Shown in pieces: positions 33,826 to 46,700 of a stretch of DNA of 64,000 nucleotides. Origin of the DNA: Ligula intestinalis (Eukaryota > Platyhelminthes > Cestoda > Diphyllobothriidea > Diphyllobothriidae); assembly GCA_036362985.1 (NCBI GenBank), contig JAYGXS010000003.1:46091436-46155435 (forward strand). Reading direction: 5' to 3'. The notes under the pieces were generated by a model that was not told the DNA's origin, ran no database searches, and worked only from the letters and a program-made list of their open reading frames with translations. Every line of letters begins with the position of its first letter. The stretch's first letter is position 1. Position numbers and translations under genes: made by a program.

Positions 33826-34720
33826 ATGTTTCTCTATATATTCTATCCTCCTCCCTCTTAGACCATTCGGTGTGTCAAGAGAGGTAAATTGTCAAAAGAC
33901 ACCACAGTAGACCTAGTTCGTGCAAGTCGTTATATGAATGCAGTATTTGATACACAGAGGGTGGCGGCCCATTGCTATAAAATATTAAGCCAGACTACGC
34001 CTACTAAGACGCCTAAAGTAGTTATTTATGTATATTAAACACCGATAGCTTTCACAACCCTATCCTTCTCGACTAACCTCATTTTTCTTCTAGTGAAACC
34101 CACACTTTTGATTTTACAGCGGGTGTTATGAAATTTAGGCCAGCCATGTTCATCTTAGGCACTTTTGGAACACGTATGCCTTCAAATAAATTACAACACT
34201 TCGACTTTATTACTGTTAAAAGTTATAAATATGTAATTAAATGCTGATGTCATAAACAGCAGGAAAATCAAAACAAGTTCAATAAATAAGAGGAACAAAA
34301 GCATAGAGCAGTGAAAAGAGGGGAAGAGGGTGACGGTCTAGACTAGAGCGGCGATGTCATGAGTTAGCTTTTTGTACAAGGTGAAAGTGATTGGTCAACT
34401 GGCTCCTTAACCCGATTGTAAGCCGAGTTAACCAATAAGAACAACACCCAGTGGCCTCAATATGAACGAGGAAGAGTGCATGAAAAGGTTTCCAAGAAAG
34501 TAGTTTAAATCACAATTCCTTGGGAGGTGGATTCGCGAACCACCAAGGGGAGCAAACAAACAAAAAATAATGACTAGAAGAAAGTGCGTGGAGCCGAGTG
34601 GAAAAAAATGCAGTAAATAAAAGTCAAATTGCACATTAGCCATACGCGCGAAAGGAGGAGGAGAGGGGACGAAACATGGAGGAGATGGAGGGGGTGGGAG
34701 CGGACCTTCGACGTATAGCT

Positions 34721-34742
34721 GGGGGGGGGGGGGGGGGGGGGG
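34721..34742 (+). repeat. G22 homopolymer in the RBFOX 3' UTR (poly-C in the transcript)
   Basis: Twenty-two consecutive G, about 55 bases downstream of the RBFOX stop codon on the opposite strand, so the mRNA would carry a C22 run soon after the stop. Homopolymer length is prone to assembly error. Confidence 0.85.
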
Positions 34743-34797
34743 CGTCGGTGTACGAGAGACCGCATCGCAGCAGCAGGGGCACTGGAGGCCTGATCAA

Positions 34798-37700
34798 CTA
34801 GTAGGGGGAGAAACGTTGGTAACTGGAATTTGTGCGGTATATTGCGGGCGTGTTGGCCACCGCGTTATTCAGGGCTGCGTAACTCACCGCCAGACGGTTC
34901 AAGTATGGGTCAATGCCAGCGGCAACTGCTGCAGCGTTCAAGTCCGGTAGATAGCTGAGACAAAAGGAAAGGAGGACCGATCAGGCGAGTCAAGTTAAAG
35001 AAGTATATAGGCTGCTGTCTGCTACGCCAGCGAGGAACGTGTTCTTCCACTGGCCTATCGGTACCAGAAGTGGAAAAGAGGACACTACCAATATGCGTAA
35101 GATTCAACAGGAGGAGAATGTTAGGTCGACATCGCTAAAGGGATCGCACAGTTGTGCATGAAGGAAGGATGGTTATCTTCTGCTACAAAAATTGGAAATT
35201 ATCCACGTCTATCTCCTGTGAAATTCTATCTAACCTACTTTTATACTGTTTCCTACCCTCTTTGTGTATTCACATCGACTTTGACGTTGAAACTGCTGCT
35301 CACTCCTATTGTGGAATTGTTCTTGTGTACGCTTGTAACAAACACTAGTAAACATGCGTTTTTTTTCATTGTCTAGAGTCAGGCGTTATATTTGGCCGAC
35401 TACATTATTGACTACGGCTACCTACTTTCGAGGTTTGTAACTTCTTCATTATGTATTGAATAGAACCGTACTACACCCATTGTCGTTTGCGTTTGGAATC
35501 GACGTACGCGTTACTCGGGATACCGAATCGTCGAAAAAAGATAATGCAGATGGTAATAGACCAGAAACGAATATTGAGCACGGAATACGAAGTATACTTT
35601 TTGCTATCGCTTTTATACTGATTCACCGCCCCCACACCAAGCCATAGCACACAAGCCGTGCTCCGTGAAATACAGTCTGGCAGGTCTTTTAGTTGAGGAG
35701 GAAAACCATGCGACAAGTGCCCCTATTTAGATTGCCGAGAGCTAGCGATGGCAAGGGGGGTAAGCTACAGAAGTTCAATGTCACTTGACAAAATGACGGA
35801 CAGGAAATTTCACCTCTATAGACAGATCTACTGACAACTACTCTAACGCCCACTAGAACTTGTTGACGTCAAATTAGGAGTAAAGCAACCTGCTAGCCGG
35901 CCGAAAAGATAAATTCTGAACGATCCAGTTAGCAGTTTTGAAGCCCGTCGCCATCTGACGGATAACTTCCGGGAAACCACACAGTATTTTTCGGTGAACA
36001 AGGACCACCATCTAGGGGCCAAAGTGTCACAGGAAGGCTGCCACCCAGGTAGACCGGCAAAGTAACTCTCTACCAATAAAAGCGAACATGCGAGTCCCAG
36101 GAAGTAACTGAGAAGAAGACTATGTAGTCGCTGGGACGAGACTTTTATTCGCCTGACCTTTCGATATCCATCGCGGATCCTTCATCAGAGACATTAGCGG
36201 AAACAGTAGCAGAAACGGATGATTCGTGCACAGGGAGTTGCAGTGTCTATAGGATACAGTTACTATATTGCTTTACATTCATGACAATTAACGAAGCCCC
36301 ATTGAGGATGCTTGTCCGCCTGTGTGCTTATTGTTCGATGACCGGCATGCAGGCCGTGGCCTGCTGAACTTTCATCCCACATTATGAAATTGGACGTCAT
36401 TGTGGGCATGGACGTCGTCTAACGTCAATGCCGGGGGACCAGATGACCGAACAATCCTCACGTCCAATTCCACCATGTGGGATGAAAGTTCAGCAGGCCA
36501 CGGCCTGCACGCCGGTCATCAAGCAATTAGCACACAGGCGGACAATTATCCTCGATGGGGAGCCGTTAATTGTCATGGGTGTGCAATATCATAGTGACTG
36601 TATCCTATAAATACTGTAACTCCGTGTGCATGAGTTACCCATTCCTGCTACTGGTTATGCTAGTGCCTCTGATGAAGGATCCGCAACGGATTTCGAAAGG
36701 TCAGGCGAATAAAAGTCTACTCTAAGCGGTCACTTCTTTTTCTTCTTCTTCTGAAAATAACTCTCTGCTAAACCCCAGATTGCTAGTCCTCTGGCTGGTC
36801 AGATACCCACAACAAGAAACTACGCATACTTCACTCTACAACTCTAAAAAGAAGACGCCCATTTTTTGTTTGTTCACAGTAATCGGTTTAAGAGAAATAG
36901 AAAGAGCGAGAGAGAGAGAGGGAGGGAGGGAGAACGCATCCAGAATGAAGAATTCAGCAAATCATTTATCTTTGAATGGACTTTGTCGCATGTGAGATGC
37001 CCGACCGACAATTTGACCGACTAGATACACGTCGGTTAGATGCAAAGTTACATTACGAAGGCGCTATCGCAGAGTGGGACAATTTTGTCTTATCAGTCTT
37101 ATTTACCAGCCATTGGGAAAAACGTCAAACCTAACTTCCCAAAAGATACAAGTTGTGAAGTGGGGATACAGTTCCGCCTACGGCAGTTCGACCTTTGGTT
37201 TCGAAAACAGCCACCGTCTGCTCCACAGTGTAATGACGTAGGGACGCTAACTTACACGTCGATTAGCTTTAGGTGAGAGTAGATTTCTGTTGCATATACT
37301 GTACTTTCTCTGATTTTCACCGATCGGAGCGGAAGCGGCAGGAGCCACCGTGCCTGACCCGGATCCCACGGAGTCATAGAGGCCCCGGGTGGCTGGTGTC
37401 CGAGTCCGCACCTACGCGTGCCACCAAACGCCCCCCTCTCCCCCTGTTCGGTCTTTGTTATGGGAACTAAACCCGAATAACGCCCGACATGTCATGCCCT
37501 GATCTAGCTCCTTTGTTGGTGCAGCCCATCTATCCAGGACACTACAGGCTTGAAAAGGTACACCAATTTCGCCGACCAATACGCAACAAGTCAGCTCAAT
37601 TGCAATAAACTAAAAGCGAGTCCCAGGAGGGGGAGGGGGGAACAGGATCTTACGCATTTGCCGGATTGCTAGCGGAAACTGTTGTCGAAAAGTTATGCGC

Positions 37701-40700
37701 AGCCGCTGCGGCAGCCACAGCTGCGGCTGCCATTGCCGCCTGGCTTCCATTGGCGCTTCCACCGGTCGAAGTCGGGAGACTGCCCACCGGCGTGCTTGTT
37801 CCTGCGCTGGCAGCGGAGACAACCGGCTGAACAGCTTGAGACACCATGGGCAACATGGTGGTGCCGCCGCCCATGCCGATGAGGGCGCGCAGCATGGCTG
37901 CGTACGAGGAATTCCCCATGGCAGCAGCCGGAGAGAGGGGACTTGTCGCGGCGTTGGGTGTTACGGTCAGCCCCATTGATGAGCCCCCCATTGCCGCTGC
38001 CGCCGCTGCAGCCAGAGCGGACTGCTGCTGTTGCTGTTGTTGTTGTTGTTGTTGCTGCTGCTGCTGTTGGATTCGCTGCTGTAGGTCCAGTTCCGATGTG
38101 GTAGTACACCATGGCTGTAACGAAAAAAAGTGGAGGTGAGGGATGAAAGAGTCACCATCCCGGGAGATACGACTACATGTGGACACTGCGGAAATGCCGC
38201 GGAAATGATCACAAAAAGAAGGAGATGGAATATTACCAGAGTTTGTGTCAGAAACTGGGTTGGCTGAAAGGCGATGGGTAGGCCTCCGGGTGTGCCAACA
38301 CCGCCGGCAAAACTTGCGAGCAGAGCGGCAAAATTGGGGTCGGCCGCGGCCGCGAGGTACAGTGCCGTGGGATTGTAGGGGTTAGCCATCATGAGGGCCT
38401 GACTGGCTGGATTCGTTTGAGCGGCGATAAGTCCACTGGAGCCTAGCCCTGCGGCAGCGACCAGACCGGAGGCTGTTACTCCTGTCAGACCCGAGGGCTG
38501 GGCTGCAGACAGGCCAACCGCAGACCTCAGAGCGGATATGCTCGAGGCAGATGGGCCCAGAGTTCTTATACCTCGTAAGGTAGTTGTGGCTTGAGAAAGG
38601 AAAGTCGTTTTTATGTGAGCATCGTGGCTAGGAACATCGTTGTAAAGTCCAGTATTTCAGGTAAGAAAAAGCTGTATTTTTACCGAGAAAAGATCTCCAC
38701 AGCGAACAATACTAAGTAAGTGAAAACGAAGTCAACAGTGCATTCCTTTAATCTAGCCTCCTTTCAGGAAATCTACTGTAAAGTAAGCCTTCTGTGGAAC
38801 TAAAACCGTACTGTTGACCAGATAAAACATATAAGGCATTCGTAGGAGCAAACGAAAGTTGGGGAAAGGTTTAAAAGTTCCGGCGTTCTGCGAATCAGCC
38901 ATTGAATGTACTCCAGTGTATGTTCTACTAGACCGTGGTAAGGAGCCACCGTTAACTATGGGAGGCAGCTGAAGATAGGTGAGTCCTTTGAAGCCCTGAA
39001 CGGTGCAGCATCCGTTGGGGATTGAATTGATGACAGGATTGTCTTTAGATGTCCTTTTTGCCTCTGACTAATAACAATAACCTACTTTTACCTTTTCAGT
39101 AACCCGAATTTCCGTCTTTACGTTAAATTCCGCCAATATAAGGTTCAATTTCCCTCAATTGCCATCAATATCCTGAGCAACAGGAGTTTGTGTTGATGGC
39201 TTTTATTCTACTTAGTAAATTGAAACAAATATAAGTTTGTTTAATTTAATATTTTTGATCACTTTCACCGCAATTAAATATTAATTTACACTGACCAAGA
39301 ATTAAATGTTTGACCACAAAATAAGTTCGACAGTTGGGTGGGGGAATATATATATATATGTTGGGGGCCCTACAAGACAGGTTTGCCGAATCGACAATAT
39401 GGAATGAGGCTGTGTGCACAAAATGCTACTAGGCTCTCTATGTCGCGCACCCTTTTCCCTCCATCCACTGTACAGACTTTATTTCGTCCACCGTATCCAA
39501 AGTGCAACTTGAAATATCCAGACGCTTTTCCTGAAAAGTAGTTAAGCAAATGCCTTACACGTCTTTCCTAGCTAACGATGGTCGCTTCCCGCCGATCGAT
39601 GTTTCAGCGTGTCCTATACACGCAGTAGTTTGTCACTGGCTGACAATTTTCCTTTTATTTAGGATTACAAGTACCTGTTATTCAAGTTGCAGATTGAATT
39701 ACCACAAATCTGACGTTTTAAAGTGAAGGCAAGCCCCCTGTGGAGTTGCTATGAAATAATGACCTATGCAAATTGGTGCATGCAACATCCGAGGCAGTGA
39801 CGACTCGGTTAGCCAACCCAACGCTCTGTTGAGAGAAGGTGTTGAAACAGGCAATCTTTATTTCCTGGCCGACTCCAGGTAGTGACCGCACGCCACCCCA
39901 AACACTTGATAACAGTCACACACACTCTGCGTGTTTGACGTACAAACAAACCTCACTGCTTATCCCGAACCCCCCCCCCCCCCCCCCCCCCCTGCGCTCC
40001 CAACTCAAACTTCTTTACCACGCCGACTCCATCATACAAGCGATGTTAAAAGGAAGAACATGACTAATTATTCTTCCTTGAGAATCACATAAAAACTGTA
40101 CATAACTCACAAGCTCATTCATGCCACGGTAGCGGCCTGACGATGAATGACTGAAAATATATTCTTGCCAACCTGACTTTTCGACCGTAATGCAGGAATT
40201 TTCGCAGCACCAAAAATTACCATTCGTTTGGAACATCAAAATTGATCTATTTTTACAATTTGGTAAGACACTGGAGTAGGTACCTTCCTCAGTAATGCAG
40301 ACGGTCTTGCGCCAGTTTCCTGTGAGATGAGGGTTATGCTCAGGTTTAGGGTTAAGGTTTGGGTAAGGCTGAATGTTAGGGTAAAAGTTAGAATGAGCAC
40401 CCTTCCTGGTATTTCGCGTAAGTCCATCTGTACTTCCGGGATCCCTATTCCCGTGGCTAACACGAAATTCTACCAGGAATTGCAATTGACTTTGAATCTT
40501 CTACAAATATCATGGATACATCAGAAACTAGGGATGGGCTACTCAGCGGAGGTTTGGCAGGGCTAAAATAGCACCCCATGCGCATCTATGCAACGTAAAA
40601 GCATAAAAACTCGGTAAACTCACTTTTTACCGAAGTTGGCGTTTCAGATTTTTTCTTCGTCATTACGCGTGCCGTCGCATTGTTGATCTGAAGGAGAAAA

Positions 40701-43700
40701 AACCAACAAGATTCAAAAGTCGAAGGGACTGAACGCGTTCGAGGCGTTTCCACTCACACGGAAGGTTCATGCGTTTTCTCTCAGTGGCCAATATAGACAA
40801 AATGACGACGCAAATCAGGGAATTACTTATTGTTCTCATGTTCAAGAAAGAGACAAAGAGATGTTCAGGAATAATTGGTTAGATAAAGTTGAGCAGTTGC
40901 GTTTGCACTCTAACGAAAATCGAACTATCGCACAACACAACCCCCGATAGCAAGAGTCTAGAGTTGTCGCTCTAAAGGCGTAGGCCTGTGCTCCAGTATG
41001 ACATGAAGAGGGTGGCGGCGCCCGGGAGGACAACGTCCAGCTCTGGATGCCGAGCGAGCGAGTACTCCAAGCCCACGCTGGGGGGCATGCACTACAGTGC
41101 CAGCGCGGGGGAGGAGAGCGTTCGCGCAGGCCAGCTGGCGTGAGCAGAGGGGGTGAATTCGCGCGGACGGTGGGTGCGCACGTATGCCTGCGGACACAGG
41201 GATACACAGCTACGCGAAGGCGACTTACAAATCTACAGGAATCTAGAGTAATCTAGAGTTTTTCCATAGGGAACTCTGAAGTTTGCAGTCTGACTGGTTA
41301 GACATTAATTCATCAAGGCACTTCTACGTTATACTTCATTGGAAGCTACTTTACACTGCTCTTTTTGTTGATGTTTGCGTACCTGACCTGAATCAAGGAT
41401 CAATCTGATCTTATATCAATAGACCTCATCAAATGATTTCACACAGTTTAAATGCTAAGATTCCTCATAACAAAGTCTCTAAAGGTTCCTCTTTTGTCAG
41501 AAAAAGTTGATGGGGACCAAGTATTGAAACGATACTCGTGCAGGGGACACCAGAGGATGGATGTAGCAAAGGACTAGAACGGCTTCAATTGAATTATTGA
41601 AATTCGCCAAACTCCCCCTGATAACTACAACATATTCGTAGGCGCATATGCCCTGAGGCCTGCAGGATTTGAGAACGAGTATTTCAGTGTTCGCAGCTTG
41701 AGAACGAACGATATTCGTGAGACAATTAAAACTTTCTGCGACGAGAGAGTGGAAGGATCCATAACAAATAACATAATCAGGATTAAATCGATGCGTGGGA
41801 GCGAACAATGACAATCACACGCGTGCCGTAGTAATCTAACCCGAAAACAGAAAGCCTAAAGCAAGGACCGTGCGAGTGCTCTTGACCCAACCCTGCATCC
41901 ACCGAAGCAAGGACTGGAATAGGCTTAAACAGAGACAAATGCTTTTTAAATACTTGCAATGGGTGGTTAACGAAAAGAGGGTCAGTGTGTGCAGGCTTCT
42001 CGAAAAAAGGCGTCCAGTGAATTCATGAAGCGAGTCTAAGGAAATTTGCAGTCGGCAAAGAGATGACAAGCAAGGATGCCCTCCCAGGTTCAGTTGATTA
42101 GGCTTCCCAGCGTGCAAAAATTGCAAAGTTTGCGTTTCCTTTGAAAATTCCTCATTTATACATAGGTTGGTACTGTTTATTTGGTTAGGGATCAGTATTC
42201 GAAACCTAGCTACTCAGGAATCCAGTGCCATAATTTGGCATTCTTCCAGGGAAGAAAAAACAGAGTAAACCAATCACAAACTAGCTAGCATCCGTGATGA
42301 CTGAGAGACATGCGGGGTTGACTTCGGCCCATAAGCTCCCTCAACGTGCAAGACGGATGCGTCAAGAGAGAACATATGGGCGGAAAGACATTATTTGACT
42401 GATTGAATGGAAGTCCAGCGAGGTAAGAACAGACCACTTGCACAGACGCCAATTTGCCGAAATGAGCACATGTTCAAAGCATCAATCTTTGAAAGTGGTG
42501 AACGTTCGGAGGCGACCATTTCCACATGCAACGAATAATTTGACTTTGTGAACCAAAGAGAGACTGGTGTGATGTGGGGAATTGGTCCGGCACTGACCTT
42601 CGATACCAAGGAGTCCTCACTTCCACAACATGCACAGAGCTGCTATGGAAAAAGACGCCTGAGGGACCAATCACAGCCTAGCGTTCTATAGCGTCTTTGA
42701 CATGCCTTGGAAGAGGCCCAGGTTGACTGCACTAAACAACCCCTGTGTTTAACTAAGGGCATTGGAACAAGGAACACAGTAAATATAACAACACATACGG
42801 TAATGCAAACAGGTCAATGGGGCGCATAAACGGGACTTGGCAGATGTGTTCGTCTTTTACTCTCATGAGCGGTGCCAGCAAGACAAATAGAAAACAAAAT
42901 TCCGCGAAACCATGTCCCAGACGGAGTTAAGCGGCACATCGTTTCTGCGGAACAGGCAGAAGCTGTTGGCATATTACCTGTCAATGGGACATTCATGTAG
43001 GCTCTCAGACGAAGTTCTGAAAGTGAATTTTAAAGTTTTATAATGTTGGCATCGAAAGGTGCGCTGGTCACCTACGTCATGCTGATTCTCATAGCCGCAG
43101 CACAGGCCGAACCATTCAGACGATCAGGGTACATTTTGTGAACTGTAAATGCATGCTTATAAGCGCTTGGAGCTAGCAGTGTAACCGAAAATCAAATAAT
43201 CTCGGCAGGCATGTAGCCTTCATGACAGTTTATGCACGCTCCGTGAAGGCTTTACGAGTTCAAATATACGAAATATTCAGTTTTAAGTGAAGTTGGTGGT
43301 TCGATCACATAAAGACGACAACAATGACAGTCGGCACATAAGGAGTAGGTCGAGGCAGATGAGGAGGAGAGGGTGAGGAAGAATAGGGTGAGAGAGGAGG
43401 AGGGGGAAGTTGGGGGGGGGGGGAAGCCGATTCGTACTGCAAGCCTTCAGGCATGCCCAACTTGATAAGGATCAAATTTGTGCAACCACGTTATTATTAC
43501 TATATAATATATTACTCATTTGATTTCAGTAAGCATGCAATACTGTCGTGATAATCCGATCAGTTGGCCTTAACGTTACTGTGAAGCTGCTGGGATGGAA
43601 ATAGGACCATTTGGGCTTGCTGATTTTGTTCATGGGTCTACGTCTGGGATTTGGGAAGAAAGTCTAGGATTAAGGTATGCGGTAGGCTTAATTACAAAAT

Positions 43701-46700
43701 GCAGAGCTGGGGTCAGAATTATGGTTAGGGTTGGGGTTAGTTTTAAGCTTCGCCTTTCGATTGGGCGCTGCTTCGTAAACTGAATTGGAGGATTTAAACA
43801 AACTTCTACCTATTTATTAATTTTCTCTATTGTCTCCTTTTACATTTTCTTACTTGTATTCATTGTCCTCCCTACCTAAAAAACTTCTAAGTGCCATCAT
43901 TTTCGTCTTATAGGAAAGTTTGAGTAGTGGTTTGTCTAAAGGTTATACATATTAGATTCCTGCCCCCTACATTATCACGCTGGTGCTGAGGGCTGAAGTC
44001 AACTGCACAGTCTCGAAATTTCCTAGGATCGCCATACACGCATTCAGCTACTTATGAGGTTTATCAGGAGTAGCTAGAGCCACTCAGGAGGAAGGGAAAC
44101 GGGACAGACGTCGAGCAAGCCTGGGAAACATCAAGAAGCAGAAGGAAGGATGCAGAAAAAACAGTGGTTAAAAAAGCAAATGCATAGTTACCTCGATTTT
44201 TCTGCCCTCGACTACAGTGCCGTTCAGGTTTTCCCGAGCTCTGTCGGCCTCTTCAGGGGTCGCAAATGTGACGAACCCAAAGCCCTGACGAAAACGAGGT
44301 TAAAAGAGATTGTATACAAGAAATTCACAGTGAAAAAAGTCAGCATCGCGGGATACCACAACAGTAGAAAGTTACAACAAAACCAAATACTTGGGAGAAG
44401 TGACATCTAAGCCTTTTTTCCCATTAAAATATATATTCTTGATCCGCTGCTCGACAATCATTCTTCCTTATCCATGCAAATACTTTGAACGCGAACGTTT
44501 TCATTCATTCATAGATTCTTTTTAGTAAGTACGTTAGAATTCGATGTTTTCACGGTAGGAGTAGCGGCTTGCTAATTTCTGGCGTGCTTACAAAGCGAGG
44601 TGAGTATAATTTAAAGAGCAGGGAGAAAAAGACGGGTATATTTCGACCGAATTTCTATCTAGTACGATGACTACGCTTGCAAATTTATGACGAAGGAAAA
44701 AAATTGCAATTTTTTCCTCCTTCTACTAGACAGCAACTAAAGTTATACAATAGGCAGTTAATAATTTCTAGCCACACGCTTGATCGCTAAAATAACTCCA
44801 AAACGGTTGTACTAATGTTAGTAAAGAATTAACAACAAAAACAAGAGCGATTAGAGTGCGCTTTGCAGCATATTTGGCGTCTTCAGCTCCAGGGCAAACT
44901 GGACGCTCATACTCGATCAGGCACAGAAGATATACACTAGTATTTCTGACAATTCTTTCTATCCTTAGGTGCCCTGAGTCTCCTATCATTACTCCTTTAG
45001 ACAGTCTCAACGTAGCCAAACTGGAAATGTGTTCGTTTGTTGCTTGCACGTGTTACGCGGCCAAACCCTAACTTGCTCTCTAGACACATTTCCTTAGATC
45101 TCAATAACTGGCATTGGGGGTTTACCCCCCCCCCCCGTCACATCGAAACCTAACTGGTCTCTTTAAGGTACCTCAAAGGTAACAGCGATCCCCTTAAAAT
45201 ATTTATTCTAAAAAGGATGCGTTTAATGTAAGCGTTGTAGCAAACAAGGCGGTCAAGAAAGCAGCATCTGCAACGTGAATACAACCAAACAAACAAATGA
45301 AAATTCAAATGCAGTGCTCATCCCAGAAGGCAACGTTAATGCCGTGCGCAATCATTTCGTCAGCATTATCATCATTACTACCGAGTTACACATGCTGGCA
45401 AACTGCATTCGGTCAACCCAGGCGTCGCATGCAAGTAGGCGTTGGTTTATTGATTATGTATGCGGCATCACAGGATCGATTGACGGACAGGTACATGCGA
45501 GGCGCAATTCGTGAGCTCAAGCTGTCGTGCTATCTGTCACCCGCTCTCCTTCACTTCCCGTCCTCCCACCTTTAGGGAAGTGTGGGGGGAGGTCAAACAG
45601 AGGACGGGGTGGAGGGGGGGAGCGGAATGGTGGAATTGGGTGTAATATCAGTTTAGGAAGGTGCAGCCATGCAAGACCCTGGGCATTCGGTCGGCAGGGG
45701 ATGGATGCAGGTGCGAGGAGAACCTGATTGGACGGAACGGGGACGACCCATCAGAACGGGCACCTAAGCATGCTTTCCGGGTATAGTGAGCAGACAGGAC
45801 CCAGGACAACCTTCGTGTTTAGGTCGATTGTGGCGGTTACATTGAGTATCGTGAAGGCATGAGAATTTAAGGGAACCACAGCAGACGCGTCTTCGACCAC
45901 GCTCCCACCCGCCCTCACGGCGACCAAGGTCTGCTACACCAAACTATCCACGGTGGATCTATCTCCCCTCCTCTTCATCTCTGCTTTTGACGACGGAGCA
46001 GCCCCCAGTAGCGAATATTTGAGTCCCAGGAAGCAGTTCAGAAGACGAAGATGCGATAACTGGAACAAGAGTTTTATTCGCCACAGCCCCTTCCGACCAC
46101 GCTGCTCCGACTTCCCCTCATCGTCGCCGGGATTGGGGCCAACCCCGCGGGGGTCCTGATCCAACAAGGGCTACTAGCCAGCCAGGTTGAAGCCTTCTCC
46201 GATGGCAGTCTCCAGCTCCACCTTCCCCTGTTTATAGTTGTGAGTATATTTGGAATTTCCTTCACTACCTGACTACTAAGAAACGAACGTAGCCTGTCAT
46301 GTAAATCTAAAAACGGTTCTCCGATTTTACATCAATTTTGTTGGAGTATTTACTTATTGGGGATTTATTATGGCGCACACGAGTCCCTCAGAAAAAATGT
46401 CAGAAGACGTGGTGACGAGACTACAGAACCGGAAAGGTAACTACAGCTAGACAAGGGCAGACGCACGAGGAAATTGCATGTTTAGATGATTCTGACGCCC
46501 TGCGTAGTACATGAAAAGTGTCAAAATATTAGCTCAGGCCTACTTCAGGGTCACAGTGCCAGTTATACACAAATTCGTATCATCTGTATTGTACTTAGGA
46601 GAAGTTATTTTTAAGGTCCGGGATAAAATAGAGAGGCGCTAGTAGAAAAGGGGTGCATAGAGACAAAATAGCGAGGATGCGTGGCACTTCGGGACAGGTT

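Larger units (their letters stand above)
36104..36753. repeat. Long fold-back element (GAGTCCCAGG family) with hammerhead motifs in both arms
   Basis: Arms of about 294 bp (36104-36397 and 36460-36753) are inverted copies around a 62-bp centre. Both carry TTTTATTCGCCTGACCTTTCG on the strand reading outward-in, then a CTGATGA box on the opposite strand. The outer flank has GCGAGTCCCAGGAAG (36081), shared with the copies at 46018 and 58640. It lies in the RBFOX last intron. No ORF. Confidence 0.8.

Noticed and set aside
37654..38114. Several overlapping ORFs on both strands in the polyQ/polyA region
   Set aside because: Only the minus-strand frame linking to the neighbouring RBFOX exons by phase is real; the others are low-complexity shadows.
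39340..39400. (AT)n then GTTGGGGGCCCTAC, as upstream of the 49924 hammerhead
   Set aside because: The core is absent (CAAGACAGG in place of CTGAAGA) and the rest diverges, so only a stem I-like string is shared.
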